This document shows positions 51,695 through 60,535 of a DNA stretch of 64,000 nucleotides, piece after piece. The notes under the pieces are model-generated. The model was not told the DNA's origin and did not search any database. It was given only the letters and a program-made list of their open reading frames with translations. Each line of letters opens with the position of its first letter. The first letter of the stretch is position 1. The DNA comes from Candidatus Obscuribacterales bacterium (GTDB lineage: Bacteria; Cyanobacteriota; Vampirovibrionia; Obscuribacterales; Obscuribacteraceae): contig JAIETF010000053.1 in NCBI GenBank assembly GCA_019745415.1, positions 1 through 64,000 of the forward strand, in the 5' to 3' direction. A program made the position numbers and the translations under genes.

Positions 51695-52978
51695 TTATTT
51701 CTTCTTTTTCTTTTTTGACTTGCCTTTTTCCACAGTCTCGCCTTCTTTGGCGAGTTTATCGGGATCGAACTGTATGGTTGCGCCCTCTTCGGAAGAAACA
51801 CCGTTCTTGCCGTTTTTGCCACTGTTCTGAGAACTAGGCGCAGTGCCAATATCGATAACTTTGGGATTCCTTTGATTGTTCTGATTGTTCTGGTTATTTT
51901 GATTAGATTTACTGCTCGGTGCAGTCTTTCTATCTGCATCGACATCGATCAAATCGGGTGCCGGCTTGCGCATAATAAGCCAAGTTTGCAGAGTCTGCAC
52001 CACGCTCGATACCAGCATATAAAGATAAACACCGGCAGGAAGCGGGATAATCACAAAAGTGGCAGTCATAACCAGAGGCATCATTTTGGCGGTATCGGCC
52101 TGAACTCGCTGCTGCTCATCCATCTGACTGGGGTCTTTGGGGGTGGTCATGGTCAGTTTCGACGATAGAAACATGGTTAGACCAAACAAGGCAATCATTG
52201 CCACTAGGTCTAGATTCTCAGGTTTGAGCAAGTCCAAACCAGTAGCTTTCTTGCCGAGTGAATTGATAAACAAGAAAGAATCGTTCTTAGCCACACCTTC
52301 GACAACCGCTTCTACTTTATAGTCGCCTGGCTTGAGAAATACAGCGTGCCCTTCTTGATCGATGGTGGCTTCATCAGCTTTAGCCAAGGTGGAACCCTTT
52401 TGCACTTGCCACTTCACTTTGAAATCAGCCGGTACCTCGCCTTCCACTACGCGGGTGGAAAAGTCTACCTTATCGCCTTCTACAGCCTTGCTTTCGCCGG
52501 GAAAAATAACCAGCTTTGCGACTTTTCCATCTTTTGAGACATATGGACAATTAGATCCGGAAACTTCTTTGTGCTCTCTTTTGGCGCTTTCTTTCGCCTC
52601 GATAACTTTGACCGGCACATCTATTGGTCTGTCTGAAAAAGGCGGTCCGTTGAAAGTACCAAAAAGCGCCAGCAAGATGGGCAGCTGCACAAGCATCGGC
52701 CAGCAACCGCTCATAGGGTTGACTTTGTTGACCGACCAAAACTCCATCATCTTGCGCTGCAACATTTCTTGGTCGTCTTTGTAGCGCTCTTGCAACTCTT
52801 TAAGCATGGGCGAAAGCTTGCCCATTTTCTGCATATTCTTGGTTGATTTAGACACTAGAGGCCAGACCAAGGCGCGCACGGCCAAAGTAAGCATGATTAT
52901 GGCAAGACCATAGCTCTGAGTTTTCTGCACAACAAATTGCAGAAAAGGAATCATTAACTGATAAGTAATAAAGTCCAC
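51695..52978 (-). CDS. yidC: YidC/Oxa1 membrane protein insertase with extra periplasmic domain
   Basis: A 427-residue insertase. TM1 (about 14-44) carries conserved Arg35 and Pro40 (TLAVRALVWP). The cytoplasmic helical hairpin (45-90) and TM2 (WPMLVQLPILLALFG, about 93-108) follow the five-helix Oxa1 core, as do TM3 (about 256-277) and TM4-5 (about 300-338). Between TM2 and TM3 is an unusual insertion of about 145 residues (110-255), partly Ig-like beta-rich (VDFSTRVVEGEVPADFKVKWQVQKG; PGDYKVEAVVEG). The tail is Asn/Gln-rich and ends in Lys. No E. coli-type P1 domain precedes TM1. Part of the origin cluster. Confidence 0.95.
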   Translation of the reverse strand: MDFITYQLMIPFLQFVVQKTQSYGLAIIMLTLAVRALVWPLVSKSTKNMQKMGKLSPMLKELQERYKDDQEMLQRKMMEFWSVNKVNPMSGCWPMLVQLPILLALFGTFNGPPFSDRPIDVPVKVIEAKESAKREHKEVSGSNCPYVSKDGKVAKLVIFPGESKAVEGDKVDFSTRVVEGEVPADFKVKWQVQKGSTLAKADEATIDQEGHAVFLKPGDYKVEAVVEGVAKNDSFLFINSLGKKATGLDLLKPENLDLVAMIALFGLTMFLSSKLTMTTPKDPSQMDEQQRVQADTAKMMPLVMTATFVIIPLPAGVYLYMLVSSVVQTLQTWLIMRKPAPDLIDVDADRKTAPSSKSNQNNQNNQNNQRNPKVIDIGTAPSSQNSGKNGKNGVSSEEGATIQFDPDKLAKEGETVEKGKSKKKKKK

Positions 52979-52985
52979 GCTACGG

Positions 52986-53324
52986 CTACCTCAAAAGAGA
53001 AAAATGGTCGGGCACGTCATCGATACCGCCTTCATGATAGGGATGACATTTGCAGAGTCTTTTCAGTCCCAGAAAGAGACCCTTGAAAAAACCAAAACGC
53101 CTGATCCCTACAGCCATATATTGTGAACAGGATGGATAAAACCTGCATGATGGCTGTCTCAAAATCAGAGTCTTCTGATAGAGCCAGAGGAAAAACAAAG
53201 CCAACCTTGACAACAGGCTTAGACCGCTACAATCGGCAAAGATAGCCGTTTGACCGTAACGAACCTCCTGATGGGGCTGCTTGCAGTCAAAATTACATTT
53301 ATTGTCGGTCAGATAATTTATCAA
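52986..53324 (-). CDS. yidD: YidD membrane protein insertion efficiency factor
   Basis: The core is unmistakable: [27 protein letters not shown], then [23 protein letters not shown] (in parts). YidD is a short amphipathic membrane-associated protein assisting YidC. The 112-residue length from TTG is longer than the usual 70-85, so about 30 N-terminal residues may not be translated; no internal ATG offers a better start. It lies between rnpA and yidC, 7 bases from each. Confidence 0.9.
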   Translation of the reverse strand: MINYLTDNKCNFDCKQPHQEVRYGQTAIFADCSGLSLLSRLALFFLWLYQKTLILRQPSCRFYPSCSQYMAVGIRRFGFFKGLFLGLKRLCKCHPYHEGGIDDVPDHFSLLR

Positions 53325-53330
53325 TGTGTT

Positions 53331-53807
53331 TTACAGATTCGGTTTGCCGAACTTCTTATTTGCCTTGACGAGACATTCGCGCATGACTCTCTTCAAATCG
53401 CTGTAAGGCAGCTCCTGTGCTTCGGCACCTATAACGAAAATGGCTGCATACCAATGCTTGAAACCGTCTGTCAATTCATCACCACTCAAGAGCTCTGTCT
53501 TGACGGCTTTGTAGGCTTCTCTTACTCGTCTTTTGCAGCGATTACGGCGGCAAGCGCTTTTCAATACTTTCTTTGCTATAGAAAAGCCCACAAGTAGCCT
53601 TGCAGGCTTGTTTTCAGCAGGACCATTCTTCTCGGTCCTCAAGCGCTTTGGAACGAAGCGGTGCAATATGTATAGCGTCAGACAACCTGAAGACACCGAA
53701 CGCCTTGCAGTGTATGCACGGGTGAATACGCTTGACTTGCGCGCCCGCTCTGATGCCGGAAGCAAGAAAAGACTCTTATACGGACAGGCGATAACGGCCT
53801 TTGGCAC
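53331..53807 (-). CDS. rnpA: Ribonuclease P protein component
   Basis: The protein subunit of RNase P, which helps the RNA component trim tRNA 5' leaders. The RNR signature [15 protein letters not shown] is clear at about 83-97, with VGFSIAKKV upstream. From GTG at 53807 it is 158 residues and overlaps rpmH by 32 bases in another frame. A TTG at 53765, 11 bases after the rpmH stop with AGAG upstream, gives a more normal N-terminus ([17 protein letters not shown]). The overlap form resembles the Thermus arrangement. Confidence 0.93.
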   Translation of the reverse strand: MPKAVIACPYKSLFLLPASERARKSSVFTRAYTARRSVSSGCLTLYILHRFVPKRLRTEKNGPAENKPARLLVGFSIAKKVLKSACRRNRCKRRVREAYKAVKTELLSGDELTDGFKHWYAAIFVIGAEAQELPYSDLKRVMRECLVKANKKFGKPNL

Positions 53808-53910
53808 GACGAGCTTTAATTACTTTTTGTCCAGACTTGGTAGACATTCTTTTAAGAAAGCCGCTTCCTCTCTTGGCTTTGCGAATAGCACCTCTGAGTG
53901 TTCTTTTCAT
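53776..53910 (-). CDS. rpmH: Large ribosomal subunit protein bL34
   Basis: A 44-residue basic protein beginning [20 protein letters not shown] and ending [10 protein letters not shown], with the family core [24 protein letters not shown] lies 11 bases before the ATG. It is the first gene of the leftward rpmH-rnpA-yidD-yidC-jag operon next to dnaA. Family members usually start MKRTxQPS; here RGA replaces QPS. Confidence 0.95.
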   Translation of the reverse strand: MKRTLRGAIRKAKRGSGFLKRMSTKSGQKVIKARRAKGRYRLSV

Positions 53911-54223
53911 GTCTTATGTAACTCCTGACCTGAATTCAAGTAAAAATTTTTTGGCGTTTTGTCGCATTCTATCGAAGGCATAGCTATGCTATCATCTATT
54001 GCAAATACTTCGAGAAGTCTGCCATGAAGGCGGACTAAAAATTTACGAATAATTGCTCACTTAGAGACGTTTCAGGTGAGTTTGGGCTAATTTGGCGCGC
54101 CGACTGCAAAATCACTTGTCAGTCATTTAAATAGCGTGCGAAATGCAAATTGTTGCCCAGCGACTTGCAATGCCTCAATCACATGGCTATCGTAGCCAAT
54201 TACCACTCAGGACCCTAGTTTCG
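53911..54223. other. Divergent rpmH-dnaA promoter region
   Basis: About 310 A+T-rich bases carry the promoters of the leftward rpmH operon and rightward dnaA. No convincing DnaA box was found here. A small dyad GGCATAGCTATGCTATC lies near 53978-53994. The possible earlier dnaA start at 54143 lies inside. Confidence 0.5.
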
Positions 54224-55699
54224 ATGACAAACTCAAATACAGAAGACGTGCGCCTCCTCAAATCAAACAAAGATGTCTGGAGCGAGGCCAGAGTCATTCT
54301 GGAGAAAAAGCTTAGCCAGCCTAGCTTTGAGAGCTGGATTAGGCCGGCTCAACTGGTGGAATTAGCCCAGGGACAGGCTTCTATTGCCGTGAGCAATGAA
54401 TTTATGCGCGGCATGGTGGCAAATAACTACGCCGCTGCTGTCTCTGAAGCCATCGGGCAAGTTATTGGCAGCCCTGTCTCGATCAAGGTAATCGTCGATC
54501 CGAGCGTGAAAGCAGACAATTATACTGCCACCATAGCCAGTATCAGTAGCGAGGGAACTGAAGCAGAGACTGCCATTGCCCAACCAAGCCAGCCGAGTCA
54601 GAGCGTCTTCCAGTCGCTCGGTCAAGCCAATCCTTCCAATAGCGCTCGTTTACCCGATTCGGTGTTGACAGCCCGCAGCAATCTCAATGCCAAATATCTA
54701 TTTGAAACCTTTGTCGTGGGCGCCCACAACCGCTTCACCCATTCGGCGGCTTTAGCAGTGGCGCAAAGACCCGGACAAGCCTATAACCCTCTATTTATAT
54801 ATGGAGGGGTTGGTCTTGGTAAGACACATATCATGCATGCCATAGGGCACGAGATTTTGCGACATTCTCCCAATGCCTCAATCAGATATATAAGTTGCGA
54901 AAAATTCACCAACGAACTCATCAACTCGATTAGAGACGACCGCATGTCCGACTTCCGCAAACGTTACCGGCAGGTAGACGTTTTGTTGGTTGATGATATT
55001 CAGTTCTTGCAGGGCAAAGAAAGTACCCAAGAAGAGTTCTTCCATACTTTCAACGCCCTGCGAGATTCAGGCAGACAAATAGTACTCTCGTCTGATCGTC
55101 CACCCAAAGCCATTTCCCACCTAGAAGAACGTCTACGCAGTCGCTTTGAATGGGGACTGATAGCCGACATTCAAGCACCTGACCTGGAAACCAGGGTAGC
55201 CATTTTGCGCAAGAAATGCGAAGCTGAGAATATGCGTATTGATGACGATGCTCTTGAGTACATCGCCTCAGTATTCACTACAAATATTAGAGAGTTGGAA
55301 GGCGCCCTGATCAGGGCGAACGCATACAGCAGCCTCACAGGCGAAGCATTGACCGTGCAATCACTTGCCGGTATGTTGCAGCCCACAGTTCCAAACAACA
55401 AGCCCAGAGCCACTATAACTATCGATCGCATCATTCAAACAGTGGCTTCACACTATAGAGTCGAGCCCAGCGAATTGCGATCAGCAAAACGCAGTCAAGA
55501 CCTCACCTTGCCAAGACATATCGCCATGTATCTGGCCCACGAACTTATCAAGATGAGCTTTCCAAGAATTGGAGAAGCTTTCGGCAATCGCAAACATACA
55601 TCTGCTTTATATGCGCATTCTAGAATTAAGGAGGCCTTGCCTAAAGACCCCAATCTAGCGCAGTCGGTAAAGCAAATCTCAAACCAGTTGGCAGATTAA
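54224..55699 (+). CDS. dnaA: Chromosomal replication initiator DnaA
   Basis: A 491-residue initiator. Domain I (about 17-95) has EKKLSQPSFESWIRP; a Ser/Gln/Pro-rich linker (about 105-145) is domain II. Domain III carries Walker A GGVGLGKT (194-201), Walker B VLLVDD (253-258) and sensor segments (QIVLSSDRPP). Domain IV ends with the DnaA signature as FGNRKHTSALYAHSRI (about 453-468), where most bacteria have RDHTTV; the Asp-to-Lys and Val-to-Ala changes may alter box preference. ATG at 54224 is preferred over 54143 because domain I then starts at the usual place and AGGA lies upstream. Confidence 0.97.
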   Translation: MTNSNTEDVRLLKSNKDVWSEARVILEKKLSQPSFESWIRPAQLVELAQGQASIAVSNEFMRGMVANNYAAAVSEAIGQVIGSPVSIKVIVDPSVKADNYTATIASISSEGTEAETAIAQPSQPSQSVFQSLGQANPSNSARLPDSVLTARSNLNAKYLFETFVVGAHNRFTHSAALAVAQRPGQAYNPLFIYGGVGLGKTHIMHAIGHEILRHSPNASIRYISCEKFTNELINSIRDDRMSDFRKRYRQVDVLLVDDIQFLQGKESTQEEFFHTFNALRDSGRQIVLSSDRPPKAISHLEERLRSRFEWGLIADIQAPDLETRVAILRKKCEAENMRIDDDALEYIASVFTTNIRELEGALIRANAYSSLTGEALTVQSLAGMLQPTVPNNKPRATITIDRIIQTVASHYRVEPSELRSAKRSQDLTLPRHIAMYLAHELIKMSFPRIGEAFGNRKHTSALYAHSRIKEALPKDPNLAQSVKQISNQLAD

Positions 55700-56093
55700 C
55701 TGCCTGTAGAAAACTTGTGCAAAAGTTGTCCGCTTGTTGTAAACCCGTTGTGCAATCCCCACCACTTGGCGTATATACGACTTTTCTTTATCAACAAAGC
55801 ACAGACAAGTTTTCTACAGGGGATCTTCGGACAGGGTTTAAGTTTCAAGGCTTATCTACAAAAATTGGCTTCCCCTCCTACTTCTATATAACTAAATTTA
55901 TTGAACTAACAAGAGTAGAAATGCTAAAGATGGCTCAGGTTGCCAAAAACACACTAGAGAGAAGTTGAAAATATTCCCCGCAAACGGTAATCTTTATGGA
56001 GATTTCCAAGGCACTAAGCACTACACATCGGAAATCGTTCCTTTATATATACAACTGGATCGTTAAGCAAATAATTTCCCGAGGTTTCAACAA
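55700..56093. other. Candidate chromosomal origin (oriC) in the dnaA-dnaN spacer
   Basis: A 394-base non-coding spacer. It contains near-matches to the DnaA box TTATCCACA: TTATCAACA (55788-55796), TTATCTACA (55852-55860), TTTTCTACA (55810-55818) and its reverse TGTAGAAAA (55706-55714), plus weaker TGTGCAAAA at 55716-55724. Boxes cluster in the first 160 bases; the rest, up to dnaN, is A+T-rich and suited to unwinding. The gene order supports an origin here. Functional proof is lacking. Confidence 0.7.
55703..55820. repeat. 16-bp inverted repeat enclosing the DnaA-box cluster
   Basis: CCTGTAGAAAACTTGT (55703-55718) has a perfect inverted copy ACAAGTTTTCTACAGG at 55805-55820, 118 bp apart end to end. 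Each arm holds a variant DnaA box in opposite orientation. It sits immediately after the dnaA stop. Confidence 0.8.
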
Positions 56094-57290
56094 ATGCACT
56101 TTGCAGTTCAAAAAGATGTCCTGGTGAAAGCCCTTAAAGATGTGACCAGCGCTCTTGCAACCAGAGTGGTGCAGCCGATTCTCAGCAATGTCTTGATTGA
56201 GAGTCTTGACGAAACCACAGTTAAATTCCACTGCACCGATCTCGATTTGACAATCGAAACAAAGGCAACTGGTGTTGTCTATACACCAGGCTCGATAACC
56301 TTGCCCGGTAAGAAGCTTCTCGAGATCGTCTCCAAGCTGCCTAGTGACTTGGTTTCTTTCCAGGTCAATAAAGACACCTTCGAAACTTCAGTTACCTGCA
56401 AACGTTCTAAGTTCAGCATCACTGGTCTCCCGGCTGATGATTTTCCAAAAACTGCCGAGAGCCGTTCGCGTGAAGGTGTCTTGATGCCTTCCGATGTGCT
56501 TAGAAAGAGCATTGTGCAAACAGCTTTTGCTGCTGCTGCCTTCGACACAAGCAGCATCTTAGGCGGGGTTTATCTGGTTATCGATAATGGCAATTTCGAG
56601 TGCACAGCCACTGATGGCTCTCGCCTTGCTCATCGCTTTGAAAAATTGAATGTGGCTGTACCAGCAGCGCGTGCCGTCGAAGAAAGCGAAGCAGCCATGG
56701 AAGTAGAAGGCGAAACCAAGTCGGCTACAGCTACTCTTGAAAAACCAGTGAGCTTGAAAGCGATTATTCCTGCCAAGTCTTGCACCGAGATTGTCAAAGT
56801 TCTCGACAGCCAAGACGGCAAAGATGTGAGACTGGCTGTGGTCAACGGTCAAATTACTTTTGAGACCGAGACTCATTTCCTTTCCACCCGACTGATCTCT
56901 GGCGAGTACCCCCAATACCAGACACTCTTTCCCAAAGACTACAGCCATCTGGCCAGTTTCAAACGTGATGAGGTGGTGGGAGCAATCGAACGTGTGGCGG
57001 TTATGTCGGATGACCGTACTCACCTTATTAAGCTGCACTTTGAAGCCGAGATGGTACAAATTTCAGCCAATACACCTGATGTTGGACGCGCTCAAGAAGA
57101 AGTTTCAATCGGACTGGAAGGCGAAACCATCGATGTAGCTGTGAACGTGCGTTATTTAACCGATGTCTTGCAGAGACTGGGTGTAGATGAAGTAAAGCTG
57201 GAAATGACCGGTCCGCTCAAGCCCCTAATCATCAAGGGTATCGGTGACGAAAATTACAAATACCTGCTCATGCCTGTGCAGGCTAAATAG
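56094..57290 (+). CDS. dnaN: DNA polymerase III beta sliding clamp
   Basis: A 398-residue protein with three repeated clamp folds (about 1-125, 130-275 and 278-398). Landmarks are ALATRVVQPILSNVLIE near the start, CTDLDLTIE, GLPADDFP, ATDGSRLAHR, FLSTRLISGEYPQY and the ending YKYLLMPVQAK. It tethers polymerase to DNA as a dimeric ring. A stretch rich in Glu/Ala/Val at about 190-220 is a longer inter-domain loop than usual. GAGG lies about 9 bases before the ATG. It starts 394 bases after dnaA across the candidate origin. Confidence 0.96.
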   Translation: MHFAVQKDVLVKALKDVTSALATRVVQPILSNVLIESLDETTVKFHCTDLDLTIETKATGVVYTPGSITLPGKKLLEIVSKLPSDLVSFQVNKDTFETSVTCKRSKFSITGLPADDFPKTAESRSREGVLMPSDVLRKSIVQTAFAAAAFDTSSILGGVYLVIDNGNFECTATDGSRLAHRFEKLNVAVPAARAVEESEAAMEVEGETKSATATLEKPVSLKAIIPAKSCTEIVKVLDSQDGKDVRLAVVNGQITFETETHFLSTRLISGEYPQYQTLFPKDYSHLASFKRDEVVGAIERVAVMSDDRTHLIKLHFEAEMVQISANTPDVGRAQEEVSIGLEGETIDVAVNVRYLTDVLQRLGVDEVKLEMTGPLKPLIIKGIGDENYKYLLMPVQAK

Positions 57291-57293
57291 TCT

Positions 57294-57782
57294 GTGGGTT
57301 TTTCGGTATCAGTCTCTGCGCTTCTGAACCGTTTCTCAAAAGCTCTAATCGCTTTTGCTTTGCTAGCTTGTTCCTTGCTTTCTTTTCTTTCTTTCACCGG
57401 TACAGCAGCTTTAGCTGATAACCTCTCCGACCTAAACAGTTTAGGCAGGGCTTCTTCGGTCTATTATTACTCACAGGGTAAACCCAACGCCGGCGAGCTT
57501 TGGCTGGCTTTTAAACGGCTCAAGAGTGCCTCACCGGCTCAGGTCAATGCAGCGGTGATCAAAGCCCGTTTCACTAATGCCACGAGCGCAGGTAAAATCT
57601 ATCTTTTTCTCTTGATGCGCGAAGTAGATCCGGTGGCAGCCAGTCATTTAATGGATAAGCTAATTACTAACAAAAGCAAGGTTGTCTATCGAAAGTCTTA
57701 TGCCAGTGAAACTATAACGGTTGAAAAACTGGCCAGGCGAATAGCTGCCGGACTAGATGTTTTGCAGGCAGATAAGCCTTGA
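57294..57782 (+). CDS. Hypothetical secreted protein
   Basis: A 162-residue protein starting with GTG, three bases after the dnaN stop. A signal peptide of about 40 residues (hydrophobic core about 15-37, ending TAALA) leads to a mostly helical mature domain without cysteines. No family recognised. Coupling to dnaN is a chance of packing or reflects a shared transcript; nothing indicates a replication role. Confidence 0.68.
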   Translation: MGFSVSVSALLNRFSKALIAFALLACSLLSFLSFTGTAALADNLSDLNSLGRASSVYYYSQGKPNAGELWLAFKRLKSASPAQVNAAVIKARFTNATSAGKIYLFLLMREVDPVAASHLMDKLITNKSKVVYRKSYASETITVEKLARRIAAGLDVLQADKP

Positions 57783-57800
57783 TTTAGCAGAAGAGGAAAA

Positions 57801-58721
57801 TTGGCATATTATCTCGCTCCAGTATCAAATGGTCTTGGCGATCTAATCGTCACCATTCCAATTTTGCAGGCTCTCATCAAGAGCGGTCACGAAACTTATC
57901 TGATTATGCGTTCGCCCGCCCAGTATGGTCTCTCCGGCAAGATAGACGGTCTGGCAGGCAGCATCAAAGAGTCAGAGTTTAAGCCGGAAGCACTCAAACC
58001 CGGTGATCGATTTTTCAACTTCAGAGACCATCCCTTGCAGTCTTCATCAATCTGGGGTTCAAAAGAGTTCAATGACCTTTATCCTGGCTACAAGATACTC
58101 GATGTCTTAAAGGGCATTTGTCGTGACTTTCAAATAGATTGCGACTTTAGTTTGCAGCCTTTGTCTTTTCAGAGACGCGAAGATTTAAGCAATACAGTTA
58201 TCTTTATTCCCGGCTCGGCCGGGCACTTCAAGTGCTGGCCTGATAAGCATTGGCTAGCCTTGGCACAGTTGCTTAAAGAGCAAGAAATACCAGTGCTTGT
58301 CATCGGTGAGCCGGAGCGCTGCCAGATCGTGGCAAAAGTGATTGAAGCCGGTCTACCCCACGAGGCCACACCTGGTATTTGCGACGCCCTTGACGTTATC
58401 AGCAGTGCCAGAGCTGTTGTAGCTGTGGATACCGGCTTGATGCATTTGGCTGTGCATCAGGGGGTGCCTACAGTCTCTATTTTTCGCTATAACAACATGT
58501 TTATGCGGCCATACAAGCATGTGCGCTCGCTAATTGCCTCGGTTTGCCCTGCTGTATGCCTAGAGCGAGAATTTGCCGATAGCCCCAACGAGAAGTTGGC
58601 TTATCCGGTATGGCAGCTCTGGGAGCCTTTGACCTGCGCCCTGGACGACGAGAGAGAGCGTTGTCTTTACGGCATCACACCCCATGCTGTTTTTGTTGAA
58701 CTGAAAGAGCTGCTGAGCTAA
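57801..58721 (+). CDS. Glycosyltransferase family 9 (heptosyltransferase-like)
   Basis: A 306-residue GT-B enzyme. The N-terminal domain opens GLGDLIVTIPILQAL (about 11-25), with catalytic-type Asp14. The C-terminal domain has FIPGSAGHFKCWPDKHW (about 135-151) and the donor loop AVDTGLMHLAVHQGVPTVSIF (about 212-232). GT9 enzymes usually add heptose to the LPS core, though this may use another sugar. TTG start. It follows the secreted orphan by 18 bases and precedes the isochorismatase-like gene by 29, so all may be one transcript. Confidence 0.85.
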   Translation: MAYYLAPVSNGLGDLIVTIPILQALIKSGHETYLIMRSPAQYGLSGKIDGLAGSIKESEFKPEALKPGDRFFNFRDHPLQSSSIWGSKEFNDLYPGYKILDVLKGICRDFQIDCDFSLQPLSFQRREDLSNTVIFIPGSAGHFKCWPDKHWLALAQLLKEQEIPVLVIGEPERCQIVAKVIEAGLPHEATPGICDALDVISSARAVVAVDTGLMHLAVHQGVPTVSIFRYNNMFMRPYKHVRSLIASVCPAVCLEREFADSPNEKLAYPVWQLWEPLTCALDDERERCLYGITPHAVFVELKELLS

Positions 58722-58750
58722 AGTTGTGTAGTTTTTATAGAAGGGTGGAA

Positions 58751-59353
58751 ATGGCTAAGACCTTATTGCAAATGCTCAATGCCGAAGGTTGTCCCGGCAA
58801 GCTATCGGAAAGTGCACTGATTGTTGTTGATGCACAGCGTGAGTACAAAGACGGGGCCGTGCCTCTCTCTGGCTTTGACAAGGCTGTGGATGAGATTGCT
58901 GACTTGGTCGAGCGCTCTCGCCGCGCCGGAGGCAAGATTTGGTTTGTTAGGCACAAAACAATTAGCGGTGCCCCTATTTTTGATCCGGATGGACCCTATT
59001 TTCAAATCGTTGATGAGCTCAAGCCGCAGAGCCAAGATAGCATTATCGATAAGTCTCAACCTTCCAGTTTTGTAGGCACCGATTTAGACGAGCAGCTCAA
59101 AAAGGCAGGCTTGAAAAACCTTATCGTAACTGGCTTTATGACTCATGCTTGTATCAGCACTACTGTCAGGTCAGCCCATGCCTTGGGTTATCCAGTCACG
59201 GTGGTGGCTTCAGCCTGTGCCACCCGCGATTTGCCGTCGGCCACAAAAGGCGGTGAAGTCGTCAAGGCTGGCGACCTGCATAATGCCACCTTGGCGGCTT
59301 TGAAAGACCTCTTTGCCGTGGTGGTTGATAGTTCACAAGCTATTTCTGAGTAG
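58751..59353 (+). CDS. Isochorismatase-family cysteine hydrolase
   Basis: A 200-residue alpha/beta enzyme with a complete Asp-Lys-Cys triad: Asp27 (VVDAQ), Lys101 (IIDKSQPSSF) and Cys134 (GFMTHACISTT). The cis-peptide-type VTGFMTH precedes the Cys. Relatives include nicotinamidases and N-carbamoyl hydrolases. The family's nicotinamidase metal-site DxHxxxH is absent, so nicotinamidase is unlikely. AAGGG lies five bases before the ATG at 58751. Confidence 0.88.
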   Translation: MAKTLLQMLNAEGCPGKLSESALIVVDAQREYKDGAVPLSGFDKAVDEIADLVERSRRAGGKIWFVRHKTISGAPIFDPDGPYFQIVDELKPQSQDSIIDKSQPSSFVGTDLDEQLKKAGLKNLIVTGFMTHACISTTVRSAHALGYPVTVVASACATRDLPSATKGGEVVKAGDLHNATLAALKDLFAVVVDSSQAISE

Positions 59354-59412
59354 TCAAGTCTGTTGGAAAACTTAGAAAATAACTAACTAGCTTTAAGCTA
59401 TATGAAAGCTAT

Positions 59413-59428
59413 CTGACAAACTTGTCAG
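59413..59428. promoter_or_regulatory. Hairpin/dyad upstream of the patatin gene
   Basis: CTGACA-AACT-TGTCAG is a perfect 6-bp dyad, 80 bases before the patatin-like ATG. It could be an operator or a weak terminator of the preceding gene; no U-run follows. Confidence 0.3.
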
Positions 59429-59507
59429 GAATCGGCATACTTGACCTGATAAAATCCCAAAGGTGGACTTCTCACGGCTTGCTTGAGCAAGCCTGCATCG
59501 GGTCAAA

Positions 59508-60515
59508 ATGAAAATGAAAAAATTTGCGCTTCTTCCCCTCATCGCAAGCATGACTATTTTGGTCGGCGGCAATGCTGTTTTCGCTGATGAGACTGCAGCT
59601 GCACCAACTGCACCGGCTAAAAGCACCAGTGCGGAAGATACAAGTCGTCCCCGTCCTAAAATAGGGTTGGCTTTAGGTGGCGGCGGAGCGCGTGGTTCAG
59701 CCCATGCCGGTGTTCTCAAAGTTTTGAAAGACGAAGGTATTCCAATCGATGTTATCGCCGGTACTTCCATCGGTAGTGTTGTAGGCGGTTTGTATGCCTC
59801 AGGTATGCCGGTGGAAGAAATCGCCAGTCGCTTCCAAGATTCTGAGTTGATGAAACACTTCATGACTGTGCCTCTTTCGGTTCGTATTTTGGTAGCGCCG
59901 ATTATGGTTATGCCTAGACTATTTGGTCACCATCCCTATGACGGTCTTTATTACGGCGGTAAATTCAGAGACTACGCCAATAGATTGGCCGGTAATCATT
60001 CATCCATTGACAAGCTGAACATTCCTTTTGCAGCGGTGGTGACGAATATGGTGGACGGTGAAAGCTGTCGCATCACCCGTGGCGATCTTGGCACCGCCAT
60101 GCAAGCCAGCACAGCTGTACCTGGCCTAAGAAAGCCGGTGGAGATCGAAAACAAGCTTTATTGCGATGGCGGACTAATCTGCAATGTGCCTGTCAACCAT
60201 GTGCGTGAAATGGGTGCCGACTTTGTTATTGCCGTCGATATCGATGAGCCTCTGGTAGACCAGCCCATCAAGAACTTTAGAAAGATCGGCTCGGTGAGCA
60301 AACAAGCTCTTCGCATTCAGCTCAACGCTCAAGACGTAGAACAGTGCAAAGATGCCGATGTGGTTATTCACCCTGATACCAAGGGTATTTCACTTATATC
60401 TCGCAAAAAAGCAGACGGCATGAGGGGCTACGAAGCCGGTGTGAAAGCTGCCAAAGAAATGATGCCCGAGCTTAAGCGCAAACTGGCAGAGCGTGGAGTT
60501 CTTTGCTCTAAATAA
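59508..60515 (+). CDS. Patatin-like phospholipase, secreted
   Basis: A 335-residue protein. A signal peptide (1-26, ending AVFA) is followed by a Thr/Ala/Pro linker and the patatin domain (about 50-230): oxyanion GGGGARG (57-63), nucleophile Ser87 in GTSIG and catalytic Asp220 in DGG. The C-terminal part (about 230-330) is helical. The RssA/NTE-like single-domain form suggests lysophospholipase or acyl-hydrolase activity in the periplasm or outside. No outer-membrane barrel (as in PlpD) is attached. Its stop is 20 bases from the convergent YkgJ-type gene. Confidence 0.9.
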   Translation: MKMKKFALLPLIASMTILVGGNAVFADETAAAPTAPAKSTSAEDTSRPRPKIGLALGGGGARGSAHAGVLKVLKDEGIPIDVIAGTSIGSVVGGLYASGMPVEEIASRFQDSELMKHFMTVPLSVRILVAPIMVMPRLFGHHPYDGLYYGGKFRDYANRLAGNHSSIDKLNIPFAAVVTNMVDGESCRITRGDLGTAMQASTAVPGLRKPVEIENKLYCDGGLICNVPVNHVREMGADFVIAVDIDEPLVDQPIKNFRKIGSVSKQALRIQLNAQDVEQCKDADVVIHPDTKGISLISRKKADGMRGYEAGVKAAKEMMPELKRKLAERGVLCSK

Positions 60516-60535
60516 GCAGCAGAAGTAGCTGGCTT

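Noticed and set aside
53801-53983. 60-codon plus-strand frame over rpmH
   Set aside because: Opposite strand encodes a perfect ribosomal protein bL34.
53911-54223. DnaA-box cluster sought on the rpmH side of dnaA
   Set aside because: No sequence within two mismatches of TTATCCACA was convincing; the boxes lie on the dnaN side.
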